Notes: generated by a model from the sequence alone, not told the origin. A stretch of 49,310 bases of DNA from Gnetum montanum (GCA_015680685.1 MNCI01037953.1:1951568-2000877), one strand, 5' to 3'. Shown: positions 1-10,749, counted from the stretch's first letter. A program made the numbers and translations.

Positions 1-306
1 GTGTACGGCAAATGGGAACGGATGCTGACACTAGGACTTAGTGTTGTAGTTAGAGTTAGTTTTAGTCTCTCAACCCTTCACCCCTTAGCATAGGAGATAA
101 ACTAGAAAAGACCAAAAAAATCATATACCTCGGACTTACTTAACCATACACCGTGACAACAAGAAGTAAGTCTGGGAAGACAACGATTAATTAACCCCAA
201 GTGTTCCTTGCGGCATTTAGGCATTTAGTCTGCGGAGTTCGACCGGATCGTGCGTGCTACGCTCGTTTCGTATGGTTGAGTGTAGGGGTACCTCGCCACT
301 CATCAA
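1..306 (+). mobile_element. 3' part of a plus-oriented LTR, cut by window start
   Basis: The segment ends in a family-typical LTR terminus (tatggttgagtgtaggggta, then CTCATCA at 300-306). Its reverse complement matches the first ~300 bases of the LTR at 47693-48700, so both belong to one subfamily. It lies directly inside the gag of the minus-strand element that follows: gag codons resume at 307. This is therefore a younger insertion, either a solo LTR or the 3' LTR of an element mostly outside the window. The other end, and so the target duplication, cannot be seen. Confidence 0.85.
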
Positions 307-1100
307 GTTTGATATCATTTAATAAAGAGTTCTACCATTATTGACCAACTACGAATTGATTTTGGTCTTAAGGATTTGTACCACACTTTTGCTTGGCCAA
401 CGAGTGTCATAGGAAAGAGCTTAAGTCTTTGCCACCCATTATTGATATTATTCCATACACAGGCATCATAGAAGGCTTGTATATGCTATTGTAGATCTGA
501 ATCATAGCCTCCTACAAACTTGGAAAAGTTGTTAAAATCAAGCCTAGGTAGATAGCTTTCTTTTTTATGCCTGCAAGATATTTGAATGACCTCTTATATA
601 GGCACTAGGCTCTTAGTGGCCAGCAAGGGTTCATCATCACTAAGTAGGTTGTGAGTTTGCGAGTTCAGATGCTTTTGTCCTTGTTCATGTTGGCGTTCTC
701 GATTTTCTTTGTGAGCTTAATTTTTAGTTCTACGCCGATCCCTTGAAAGATAGTCATCCATGTCACGATCTAACGTTGAAGAAGTAGAGGAAGAGAAAGA
801 ACTAAAAAACTTGTCTTGACTTTTGTAAGTTTTCCAGTCATCCCCTAACAGATTCTTGTTAGTTATTGAGAAGGTCCTAGGCCTTTTGGGCCTCCTTGTT
901 CTATGGGCTTTCCCATCCTTACTAGAGGTGTCAGAGTTGGTTGACAAGAATCCTTGAGTATCGTTGGAATACTCATGAACATATGGGATTCCTGCATAAG
1001 GTTGAGTACTCCAAACTTTGTCTTCATCATATAATTCATTGGTCCTCTAATGAATTGCCTTACTAGTTGTGACATTAACATAGTCTTGTGAGAGAGACAT
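307..1100 (-). pseudogene. gag relic of tRNA-Asp-primed gypsy element A
   Basis: Reading leftward from an ATG at 1100 gives MSLSQDYVNVTTSKA, matching the start of the gag at 39351 (MSLSQDYDNATTSEA). It continues through the retrotransposon gag core (FPMTLVGQAKVWYKSL, then RPKSIRSW). Gag normally builds the virus-like particle. There is a stop where D has the Trp of YWRTNE (TGG to TAG), and further stops follow. The reading ends abruptly at 307, where a plus-strand LTR has inserted; protease and pol are not in the window. The fragment at 717-947 (SSSTSSTLDRDMDDYLSRDR) is the linker between the N-terminus and the core. Confidence 0.8.
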
Positions 1101-1218
1101 TGTTGTGGATGGTGTGTGACTTAATTGAATTTAATTTAATTTCTTTTCTAAAGGATATATCATTAATACTCATTACAGTGATCTTGTATGATATAACTAA
1201 TCTAAATAACTAACACTG

Positions 1219-1236
1219 TCCCTGACAATGGTGCCA
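1219..1236 (-). other. Primer binding site, tRNA-Asp type, element A
   Basis: On the minus strand this reads TGGCACCATTGTCAGGGA. It is a decayed version of the tRNA-Asp 3' complement (TGGCGCCGTTGCCGGGGA) and lies one base inside the LTR end at 1238. The changes are mostly transitions. Confidence 0.8.
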
Positions 1237-1962
1237 ATGATGAGTGGCGAGGTACCCCTATACTCAACCATATGAATATGAGCGTTTCACACACAATCCG
1301 GTCAAACTTTGCAGATGGGCTAGTTGTGGTATCTAGATAGTTACTCGTTGATCGTAGTTTGTTGTCTTTCCACCTAGACTAGTATTTGCTTTTTCACGTA
1401 TGGTTTAGTCCAAAGTGAGGTGTATGATGTGGTCCTAGACTAGTGCTACTCCTAGAGGCAATGGAAAATAACTTTGATTAAGCTAAGAGGGAAAAGGTGA
1501 AGAGAGTCTAAGCTAGCCTAAGTGCGATGAGCATCTTTCCTTAATCATCTGTACACATCTTGGACCTCGTGTACTACTACTAGGATTACCAAGTGCATGT
1601 TCTAGGTACGCTACTAGGATACCAAGTAGTCACAGTTAAATGCTCGTGATTAAGTCGTATTCATTCCACATTTACTAACAGGGGTAGGAGAGGAAGGTAG
1701 AGAGAGATTAATTAAGGAAGCAATAAATAACAATTAAATAATTAAACTAAGTGAATGCTGCAATGATAAAGTAATCTCAATCTTTATTTTCGGTCATGTG
1801 CATCTCCAAGTACGTCACACTCGAATGAAGGTGTCGTACAATTACAATCATCACCCTACAGGCATGCACTAGGAGAAAGGATTGAGAAGAACTAAAAATG
1901 AAAACCAACTTCTAGCTGAACTACTCACTAATTGACTAACTGATTCCTTGCGCCTACATGTG

Positions 1963-1970
1963 TATTTATA
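1963..1970 (-). promoter_or_regulatory. LTR TATA box
   Basis: On the minus strand the core reads TATAAATA, followed by CACATGTAGG. The same motif occurs at the same LTR position in element D (38463) and in the 32.3-32.6 kb LTR. It marks the U3/R boundary and the probable RNA polymerase II promoter of the element. Confidence 0.65.
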
Positions 1971-1988
1971 GGCCCACACAGGAGTCAT

Positions 1989-2056
1989 GATATCGTGTAT
2001 CCGATATCGCTAGCCAGGCTGCGATATCACGTACCCAATATCGTGGATCCGATATC
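1989..2056 (-). promoter_or_regulatory. GATATC palindrome cluster upstream of the LTR TATA box
   Basis: Four GATATC hexamers (1989, 2003, 2023, 2051) plus related AATATC/ATATCG words lie within 68 bases, on the upstream side of the TATA box. Related clusters sit at the same place in other LTRs of the family. A role as a transcription-factor site array is inference; I do not recognise the factor. Confidence 0.5.
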
Positions 2057-2076
2057 GTAGGTCCTATATTAGAGCC

Positions 2077-2878
2077 TAATGAATCATGATTCATCAGCAT
2101 CTTAGGATGCATTGACATATGTGCATCGATGCTAATCCTCCCAAAGCCTATATAAGTACACACACCAGCTACATTTATAACACCTTTAATCATTATCTTA
2201 GCCAAACTTTGACAATCTTCTTCCCTAGGACTTAGTGAAATTTCCCTTTGAGTGCTTGCAATGTAGATTGAATTGACTGTACAAAATTTTATTCAAGTGC
2301 AAGATGTACATGGACATAGTTGCATGAACTGAAATAAAATTGAGATTTCTTCTCTTCATTGTAGCACTTGGATTCGCTTAAGTTAACTTTCAAATAATTT
2401 ATTTCACATGTAGTTTACTTTCTTATACTTAAGCACTTAATATTTCATTTCATAAATAACATGAGTATGACGACTTTAAGCATAATATATTAATGCTTGG
2501 TAATCCCAACAATAAGTACTTGGTAACCCAATGGTGTTAGTATATGTTCAAGATGTGTACAAAAAGTGGGAATAGATACTTCGCATTTAAGATAGTTTAG
2601 CTATTAATTAATTAAAGTTCAATATTTCAACCACTTCCTTTCTTAGTACATTTTAAGATAAAAATAATAAAATTATAAATATCTTACACCTCAATCACAC
2701 TTGGTCATACGGATGAAGTTAATACAAGTGATTGTGAAGATAACGACCAATAACTGCATGTTTTTACTATCTAGGACATAGGCCACTTAGGTAGAAGGCA
2801 TCCACAGAATTCGACTAGATTGCACATACACGCATGTGATTCATATGGTTGGGCATAGAGAATACCCATTGCTCATCA
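2077..2878 (+). repeat. Degenerate plus-oriented solo LTR, head-to-head with element A
   Basis: It starts in the same 20-bp palindrome that ends the element A LTR. It has a TATA-like cctatataagtac near 2148 and the family's 'cttggtaatccc' and 'acttggtaaccc' blocks (2498-2535). It ends 'tatggttgggcatagagaat...GCTCATCA' at 2878. No tRNA-Asp primer site follows, so it is a solo LTR. It is much more diverged than the A LTR. Downstream it abuts an endonuclease relic. Confidence 0.7.
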
Positions 2879-3643
2879 ATATTGAAATGAAAATGATACA
2901 ATGATGTGATGATTCAAGCAATCTATCGTTGACAACCAAATTGGAAACTATGTTCAAACTGTCACAAGTGAAAATAAGTAGGCTAATGACTAAGTTCCCT
3001 TGAAAACCTTCAAAAGTGTATGACATAGAATCTAGATATTTGGAAATGCCATTGAGAACTAAAATATCAAAACATTTTCCCTAAGAGATTAATTCTTAAC
3101 TAAATCTATTTATACAAACATCAAGAGAAACACATGCATTTGTCATATACCAAACAATTAAAATTTGTTCTACACCAGTCCAAAACTAAAACTTGTTCAA
3201 AAGCAATGTAAGAATTAAAATCTCCACAAATAATTACTTTTCTAGTATGAGCAAGTTCAATAATATCATTTCCTAAATATTAAAACAGGTATTCTTTGAA
3301 AAGTTCTAGACCATCATAAATGGAAGAATTTTCAAGAGCAAAGTATAGAAAGCAAAAAAATAATGTATGTTGATGTTGTAATTTTTAACCATACATACTG
3401 CTTATGATCATCAATTTTATAGTGGTTTACACAATGCATAAACTTATCTTTCATCAAAAAAGCAATACCCCCAAAGACTATCTTAATTAAATATTTTTGA
3501 AAACCTAGAACAACAAAGTATGTATAATCTTTTGTCTCCCAAGTTTCAGCTAACCCAAAAATGGTAAAAGTGGTAGAAAAATTAGGTTCAATACAACATA
3601 ATGCTTTTATATGTTTTTTGAAAATTTGAAAATTTGTTAACAT
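2879..3643 (-). pseudogene. EEP-type endonuclease relic (non-LTR retrotransposon-like)
   Basis: Translated leftward from 3643, this shows the signature order of exonuclease-endonuclease-phosphatase domains. First comes FGLAETWE, then a GGIAFLMKD strand with ...QYVWLKI (3332-3560), then VIICGDFNSY (near 3200), and last a weakened C-terminal block, YTFEGFQGNLVISLLI...SSHHC (2879-3030). In active family members the last block carries S-x-I-D and SDH. Here the Asp and the Asp of SDH are replaced, so the nuclease is dead. Frames are broken by stops. In LINEs this domain nicks target DNA to prime reverse transcription. No RT follows: the solo LTR at 2878 interrupts the C-terminal side. The GDFN motif and block order make the family call fairly safe; the subfamily is unknown. 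Confidence 0.65.
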
Positions 3644-3698
3644 ATCTTGTATTGGTAATAACTATAATATTTTTTGCATTTAAATATGCTACCAATCC

Positions 3699-3746
3699 AA
3701 CCTCTCAAACTGCTTTAACTTTAACCTCTCAAACTGCTTTAACTTT
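3699..3746. repeat. 24-bp direct tandem duplication
   Basis: Two adjacent identical copies of aacctctcaaactgctttaacttt. On the minus strand the unit is eight codons long (KLKQFERL twice) and lies just upstream of the EEP relic, so it may be a duplication inside its former N-terminal coding or leader sequence. Confidence 0.85.
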
Positions 3747-3984
3747 TTACTATTCCTTAGGAGGCTTTACCAATTCATGTTCAATCAAGTCTTTATTTAC
3801 CCAAATTTTATAATCACGCAAATTAATGATGCTCTCAAATTAGCTCTTTGTCTTCTAAAGTACCAAATATTACCCAAATAGTGTAGTGTCTATCACCATT
3901 GTTATCTACTCGCAAGGCATTTTTGATTAGCAAATCTAAGGTTTAAAGCCCTTAGTTACCTCTTATTCTACATCACTTGCTTCA

Positions 3985-4091
3985 GCACGTTTGACCATTG
4001 AAATCAATGCACAAAGGTTACTTTGTGCCTCTTGTTGAAGCACGTTTGACCATTGAAATCAATGCACAAAGGTTACTTTGTGCCTCTTGTT
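3985..4091. repeat. 55-bp tandem duplication with a third decayed copy
   Basis: Two virtually identical 55-base units begin gcacgtttgaccattgaaat at 3985 and 4040. A third diverged unit (cttcaacacatgctcaaccattgaagt) follows to about 4140. No coding function seen. Confidence 0.85.
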
Positions 4092-4396
4092 CTATATCAC
4101 CAGCTTCAACACATGCTCAACCATTGAAGTCGGCGCAAAATTTCCCCATTTTAGATAACAACCTTAACAATTTTTTCTCGCACTAAATTTTAGTATTTTA
4201 TGTCTGTAACTTTCTATTTTAATCTTCAAACCACGTAATATGGATGATCGGTTCCTCAACCATAGCAAATTTGAACAACAATAAATCCAAGTGACCTCTT
4301 GGATATCTTTGTTGTGAGCCTGCTCAAGCTTGTGTCGAGATATCATAATGTAATCTTGATAACGCTGACAAAGTCAGATCTCATGATGACCCCTAA

Positions 4397-4546
4397 CGTA
4401 TGCCCACCAGTGCCCTTTGCTGTTCTTCGTTACTTTTCGGTGCCCTCGTATGCCCACCAGTGCCCTTTGCTGTTCTTCGTTACTTTTCGGTGCCCTCGTA
4501 TGCCCACCAGTGCCCTTTGCTGTTCTTCGTTACTTTTCGGTGCCCT
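4397..4546. repeat. Three identical 50-bp tandem units (minisatellite)
   Basis: Units start at 4397, 4447 and 4497 with cgtatgcccaccagtgccct, and I see no difference between the three copies. A broken fourth unit (tgctgttctccggtgccctc) follows to about 4580. The block is GC-rich and pyrimidine-biased against an AT-rich background. Fifty is not a multiple of three, so the long open frames over it are repeat artefacts. Confidence 0.95.
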
Positions 4547-4580
4547 CTCCGCTGCCAGCTGCTGTTCTCCGGTGCCCTCT

Positions 4581-5494
4581 GTGACACAGCTTAAGCATAC
4601 GAGTTGCAGGTAAAAAAATTTTAACCAATGACTAGGCGTACAAGTTGCGTGTTTTGTTTTTTTTAACCTTTAAGGATTCATCAAATCTCATGAGTTCAGG
4701 ATAGAAAAAAAAATCTACTGAAAATTGTACACTGAAATCACCGCCATAATCTAACAATCATGTATTTTACAATACGTTGAGCACCACCTACGGGGTTCAC
4801 GCCCGTGGCAACGAAGAGGTAAAGCCTAAACCGTGAAATGGGTAAATAAATAATTTAACACCAATAAATAAACACAAATAAACAATTTAGTAAATCAATT
4901 GCTAATTCACTAAAACGGTAAGCCATTAATTCAAATTCCGATGGAAGCAATATTACAGGTATATTAAATTGCGTTTTCGAACGAATGTTAAAATCGCCTC
5001 GTTAATTAGAATGATAGATCAATGCTACAAAATGCATTGAAAAGCATGCGGGAAGCTGTTTATAATCAGGGTTGCAAAAATAATTAAAATATATAGGAAT
5101 CCTTGGCTGCCATGTCATAAGCAGTTTGATGAATCCGTAACTTTGGCATCTCTGAATACTTAAAAGCTTTTTCCTCTTAACATACTAATGTCTTATCTTC
5201 TCTCCCATACTTTACGGTACCTACTGCCTTTTAACAAAATGAGAATTTTACCTCCTTAATTAAAAGCCAAAACATTTTTTACGCTAAATAAATAAAGCAA
5301 GCCATAACCGACGTCCTTTTGCTGTGACAGTATTGTATACTGATATGTACTTTTAAAATATTGTGGCATTATGCAATTGAATGTGGTCAGAAGTAAACCA
5401 AATTACAAACAAAAATAGGCTCACAAAATGAAACTTGTTAATATTGTATGGTTGACCACCATTACAAAGAATGGAATTGTTCAAAAGCATCATT
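4581..5494. other. No gene seen; AT-rich spacer
   Basis: I find no coding exon, RNA gene or recognisable element here. The right part (about 5300-5494) lies just downstream of the minus-strand exon below and may hold its 3' untranslated region. Confidence 0.4.
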
Positions 5495-5838
5495 CTATTT
5501 TTCTTTGTTCGCCATAGCAGCACTATTACACCACCCAAGCCCAGGCCTGGAAACTGGTCCACAATCTTCTTCATATTCACGTGCATCTCTCAACGAAGCT
5601 TCAAAATCTGTGAAGTCAAGTGCACCAGGAAGAAAACTGCGTATGTCATCAGTTGCACCAAATCCACCAGCTTTTTCGACATCCTCTTTGGCCAGTGATG
5701 CCTCCATATTGATATCTAAAGCAGCAGCTTTGCCATGAGCGGGACAGTTCACAGTCTCTTTTGTAACATTTGTTTGTAACATGTTCCTTGCATTTCTTTC
5801 ATTAGTGCCTGGCTCTCTCTCTTCACTTGTTATGTTTT
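5495..5838 (-). CDS. Last exon of an unidentified plant host gene
   Basis: Read leftward from 5838, the exon follows a consensus acceptor (aaattccag) and stays open for 114 codons to a TAG at 5495. Codon use and composition look unlike the decayed repeats around it. The product is acidic and begins ENITSEEREPG (the first codon split by the intron). Near its C-terminus it has DDIRSFLPGALDF, DFEASLRDAREYEED and RPGLGW, which look like conserved short motifs of a nuclear or adaptor-type protein. I do not recognise the family with confidence and assign no function. The exon needs one base carried over from the previous exon. This could be a live gene running leftward or a gene fragment captured between elements. 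Confidence 0.55.
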
Positions 5839-8524
5839 CTGGAATTTTATCCCGGGTGAAACCCAAACAAGGAGATAGTCAATCTTACATTTCTTAAACT
5901 ATGAACCCATTAACCTAAAACTACCAGAACATGATGAACTATAAATGTATTGGGTAGAAGGAGAGGGTAAAAACACGTTGTTGAAATGAAATTGAGAAAC
6001 AAACAATGCGCAATCCTTTTTTGCAAGAGCAAAAACACTAATTAAATAGCCCAATTGACTTTACAGGTCAAACTCCTCCAGGTTGCCAAAAGATATCAAC
6101 CAAGCAGCAAGCAGTAACGTTAGAAGAAGCCCAACTGATTATTTATGAGAACCCTAAAAGTTCCCGACTCTACTAGTTGATAATCTAATAGTATTCCATG
6201 GAACACCAAAGTGACACAAAAATAGAATATTATATTCCAAATGTTGAGATATATAATTCACAGGAAATTAATATTATAGTTTTTTCAAATAAAAGAAGAC
6301 ACTCAAAGTATCCCAAGGTACACAGGCTGTACAAGTTTTTTCAGGAAGCAATTTGACAGGTGCATTTGTGCATCAGTTTTGCAATGCAAGAGCTTAAACT
6401 CTGGTTCCAGCAGATGCTAGTAACTTAGCATGTGAGAAAACAGCATTCAGCTATAATCTCGCGCTAACTTGTGTTCATAAAGCATATGTTATGAACATGA
6501 AAACATATTTATCAAAGTTTAATAAAACCTACAATTCTGCACACAAAAATAATAAATGAGGAACACAGATGATGTTAAAGTTGTTTTGTTTTGCTGAAGT
6601 TCTACCAGCTGGCAGCTGGCCTCAGATTATGCATAGTCAATGTTTCATAATTTCGGTTCCACCAATCCCATTAAGTTGTTTTTCTGAGTTGTCATAGCTT
6701 TATAGTAATTAGAATGTCCAAAATATAAAGAAAAAGACAAAATTTTTATGAGATGTCATATTACAAACCACCATTTCATGAACTGCAACTTTAAAATACT
6801 AATCTTTATTAGATGTTAGATTGAGGCAGTCAGAAACTCTTGATGCATTTGCTTGAAGTGGAAATATTTTGATAGGCTACCTCAGTAGTGCTATCACGTA
6901 GGCTGTTATTACAGTAGGTTGTTAGTCCTTACACATGGAATCTCTTTAGAAAGGAATAACAAACTTTCTAAATCAAAGGCAGCCATGCCTAATATTATAC
7001 CAAAAATAGACCTGGACTGCAGTTTGCAAAGGTTTTGTTTGAGGTACAGGCCATGGCAACTAAAGTTCAAAGGAGCCTTACGCTTAGGCATATTGGTGTT
7101 TATCCACCATACTATATGTAATTAACACTTGATATCATAGGATTTAAATTCTGCTAGTGGCCCATCATAGCTTGTCACATTTTTCATTTGTCTAAAAAGA
7201 CATTCATAAAAAATATATTTACAATAAATGATAGAACATACCGTGTACATTAATGAACTTTGTAAATTAAAAATTTCATTTCCTACCAAAGCTAGCAGCC
7301 TCCAGAAAATTCACAATCAACTTCTTTTAGGGAGCTTAATGATATATTTTAACTTTTGAACAAGATAAGTGGACTAGAGATGTGCTGAATCTATTTATAA
7401 ACACAAGTCTAAAACTTTCCACCACCACCTCTGTCTTAACCCAGTTATCTAGGGAAAACTTTTTACATTATTATTTTTTATCCATGTTATAAACCTTACA
7501 CCCATACATGCGTTTCTAGCCCCATCATTCATCCGGAGTTTACTTTTCCTCATTTTCAAAGTTGAAATGCAATGAAAAATGTGTGCTTTTATGATACAAA
7601 CATCAAATATTTCAGTTGCATGTTAAGACAATTGTGAAACGTAGTCCCATTTTCCCAACCATTGATTGGAATGTGGACCGGTGTCTTACAGATCATGACT
7701 AAGCCTAAGATTGGACCGATGAAGGTAACAAGCAACATATAATTATACCAATAACACATGTATCTGTGGTTATCTGTGATCAGACCACATTCAGGAAGTA
7801 AAGGCAGAGATACATTCTCTATTTATGTGCGACAATTCATATGGTTGATGAAAAGTATAATATTTTTCTTTGCTGCAAAGAAAGAATATACCATCGCATA
7901 TGTCCTTCATGAAAACCAAACATTTAATTCAAAGTCCTATATATTTCAGTAGGACCTAGGTACAGCACCAAGGCATTCAAGAGACTGTGAGTTTGAAAAT
8001 AAATGCATTTCTTAATGAATACATATGCCAAATTGACAGCCAGTTGTTCAAACAACAGACAATTTATATTTGCATATCTTCTTAGTAGGGGAGCTTTCAT
8101 GGATCTAGAAAAGATGAAGATATGAAACCAACATGAGTAAAGAAAATGTTAAAAGCATTACTGATTAAGAAATACTGAAATAAAAAGACGCTGCTTGAAA
8201 GCTGATAGCAATGTAAATGTCACAGCATCAGAGGATTAATACACAATTACCAATGTGTTGACCAATTTAAAACATGCACTACAATCTGTATCCAAAGGGC
8301 ACCTTATTTCATATTGCACACAACAACGACAGAATGATTTATATTTGATAAGACAGGAGAAGGACTTTCAAATACATAATAGGTGCGCAACTAGTTTGAT
8401 TTCCAAGCTGTGAATATAATGGTGTTGTTTTTTAAATAAGGTAACGGAAAAATCTATTAAAGATAAATCAGAGGCTAAATTTTGAACTGAATTTACTATA
8501 TCTAAAAAAATAATTTATGCATAC
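5839..8524 (-). other. Probable intronic sequence, no further exon proven
   Basis: AT-rich sequence between two minus-strand exon candidates. Short open frames (for example 6909-7091) have no splice support or domain. The phases of the two flanking exons do not match directly (the upstream exon leaves 2 nt, the downstream exon needs 1), so at least one more small exon or another splice site is expected here. I could not find it. Confidence 0.4.
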
Positions 8525-8594
8525 CTGCATCTATCCCCATCTTTGAATCCTTCTGTTCCATTTGTGAAAGATGGACTAATCACCTTTTCATGCA
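8525..8594 (-). CDS. Candidate internal exon of the same host gene
   Basis: A 70-base block with a strong acceptor (catttttttcag) and a consensus donor (GATGCAG|gtatgc). Only one of its three frames is open, reading HEKVISPSFTNG then TEGFKDGDRC, polar and acidic like the last exon. It sits on the same strand about 2.7 kb upstream. The two good splice sites and the single open frame are the evidence; no domain is recognised. It may be coincidence. Confidence 0.4.
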
Positions 8595-10134
8595 CTGAAA
8601 AAAATGAAATAAAATCACTTAATGCTCCAAATAGACTTATATTGCAGTTTCAGTAGATACAGAGGGTCTACGGACGTACTAAGATTTCAGTTTCCCTATA
8701 TTGCATGTGGAGTAGTTGCTTAAAGAAATTGTAAACAAAGTTTTCATGACAACTAAAACATAATAGTGCACGCACAAATAAATCTCTCAAGATAACAAAC
8801 GACGTATATTAGAGGTAACTGGATTCATGTAGAAAGCATGATAACAAACTCAAATCACATTAATTATGCTCTTCTAATTAAAAGAAGATATACATTGCTT
8901 ACAACAACTTCCATGTGCATAATAATTTGATGAAATAACTAAATTGTTAAAGGTATCATAATTTATAAATGTTTTACGGTAACATAAACATTACAAACAT
9001 AGGAGGTAAAAGCCTAAATTTCCTATTTATGAAAACATATTAAGACATACATAACGCATGACAATGTTAATATTGCACCCTAAAAACTTTGAAAGCAGAA
9101 TTCTATCCCCATGCTTATAGCAAAGCAATCTATATAGAGATCTTACAGGTAAAATCAACTAAGAGGAACATGTTTAAGCAAAATAAATAAATAAATAAGT
9201 CATGAGAAATTCTGAATCTTGTTTAAATATTTAGTATAATAATTCTGGTTAGGCACTAAAAGTAAATCATGAACATCAGAATTACCATCGGAGCTCTATC
9301 ACGTTGATATCAAAAATAAATAAATAAAAACATTTCATCCCATCAAATTATGCTTTTAGCTAATGACGAGACTCAACTGAAATTCAGATGCCCCTAGAAC
9401 ACAGTTTGATACAAATTTTGAATTTTCATTTTGAACGCATCACAAATATCAACTATGTTTCAAAAATTTGAAAGTGGAACTATTTTTGAGTTTGAACCTT
9501 GAAATAGCTAAAGACATTTCGAAATACCCAATTTAGTACACGCATTTTTGCGCTAGGAAAAAGCCCTAATGACTCCTAACATACATAAAAAGTTGTCAAA
9601 AAATAGTTACCAAAGTGCTCAAAGAAATTAGCATATATCTCTAACTCCGGAAAATTGCATGCCTTAGATTTAGCTACCTGAAAATTGCTTCTGCAACAGA
9701 GGCGCGGTAAGAACCTCAAGAGAGAGAAAGCAAGACTGTTTTCCACTCCAATTGCAGATACAGGAGATATAATAAATAATGGATTTATAAACGCTACTAA
9801 AAAATCAGATATTCCAAAGTTGGCACACAATGAGACACTGCAAAAACTAAGGTCGCAAACATATGATCGGCTTTTAAATTGACGTTGATTCAACTGACTT
9901 TTCTCAGTTTTCCGCAACAATATGTGACGCTTGGGGATGGTAATGAACATTTATTTCCAGAATCACATCGGCATGGTAAGACAAATGTTCATGAACGTCA
10001 ACATGTCGCAATATTGGTAGTCCCAATGGTTATTAGTAAAATCTGGTAAAAAACTAAACGATATGCATTAAAAATAAAAGATTTATAATATAAAAAAACT
10101 TTTTATCTAATTTTTTTAAAGGAAAAAAAAAACT
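8595..10134. other. No gene proven; possible upstream intron or 5' region
   Basis: AT-rich, with no recognisable repeat protein. A slightly GC-richer patch at 9690-9720 contains acceptor-like and donor-like words on the minus strand (ctgttgcag, then attttcag|gtagct) and could be an untranslated exon; this is weak. The end (10060-10134) is A/T homopolymer-rich. Confidence 0.3.
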
Positions 10135-10139
10135 ATTTA
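10135..10139. repeat. Target-site duplication ATTTA, left copy (element C)
   Basis: ATTTA directly precedes the left LTR; the same five bases at 25641-25645 directly follow the right LTR. This proves that 10140-25640 is one insertion unit despite the nested element inside it. Confidence 0.9.
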
Positions 10140-10682
10140 TGTAACATCGTTTTCCCTAAGCACGTTGTCCAACACCCTAAGAGTTCCCCAAGCAAATTCA
10201 GAATTGGGACATAACTCAAGAGGAATACAGCTCAACAATCAACAACCCTGAAACACATGCCAACAAACATCATGTTAGTGTTAGCATGCACCGGTGTTTC
10301 AAATACAATAAACATGTTACCCTAGTAAAGCTAGATAATGCTCCCTTGCTCCACTCACATGGACACCATGGGGATTACTAGTTGAATCATCCATATTCAT
10401 CATCGCATGGTGGTAGTTGGTGTTGCACACAACATCCCATAGCACATCCCATGACATAATCGGTTGACACCCCAACGTAGAGTTGAACTACACAACCCTC
10501 TTAGGCAAGGTCCTACCAAGTGGGATAATGAGAAAGGTCGTGGCCCCCTCTTACTAATGCATGGAATTGCTATGCTATTATGGTTCTGAAGACACAAGGA
10601 GTGGAGGACTCCTTGCACCCCCATGGGCACCAAACCTTGGGGGAGGTAGTAGGCCAGCACCAACCCTGCTACCTCTCTCACA
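10140..10682 (-). repeat. 3' LTR of chromovirus-like element C
   Basis: 543 bp from tgtaacat to ctctcaca, matching 25079-25640 along its length (for example gttccccaagcaaattcaga, and the shared ccaaccctgctacctctctc end). Followed on the inside by atcctcctttgctt, the complement of a purine-rich tract (AAGCAAAGGAGGAT), which would prime plus-strand DNA synthesis. Confidence 0.9.
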
Positions 10683-10749
10683 ATCCTCCTTTGCTTAAAA
10701 TGAGTGATGACCTTGGAGCATAGCCTAGGTAACCCACGAAGCAACTACA

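Larger units (their letters stand above)
1238..2096 (-). repeat. 5' LTR of element A (minus orientation)
   Basis: About 859 bp, bounded on the plus strand by TGATGAGTGG and ...GATTCATCA. It matches the LTRs of element D (38295-39217, 43535-44432) in reverse complement. It shares the conserved block before the primer site, the internal 'ctaggattaccaag' motifs, the U3 GATATC motifs and a TATA box (1963-1970). Its outer end fuses with an oppositely oriented LTR (see 2077). Confidence 0.85.

Noticed and set aside
3985-4546. CRISPR-like arrangement of repeats
   Set aside because: The units are directly adjacent tandem copies without unique spacers, in a plant nuclear setting.
4299-4613. Overlapping open frames of 60-104 codons over the tandem repeats
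   Set aside because: Created by repetition of a 50-bp unit that shifts frame each copy; no domain and no codon signal.
6909-7125. Coding exon of the host gene
   Set aside because: Open on both strands with no acceptor/donor pair in a compatible phase.
9576-9950. Minus-strand open frame of 124 codons as a gene
   Set aside because: No domain, AT-driven composition, and no splice or promoter support; an open frame on the other strand overlaps it.
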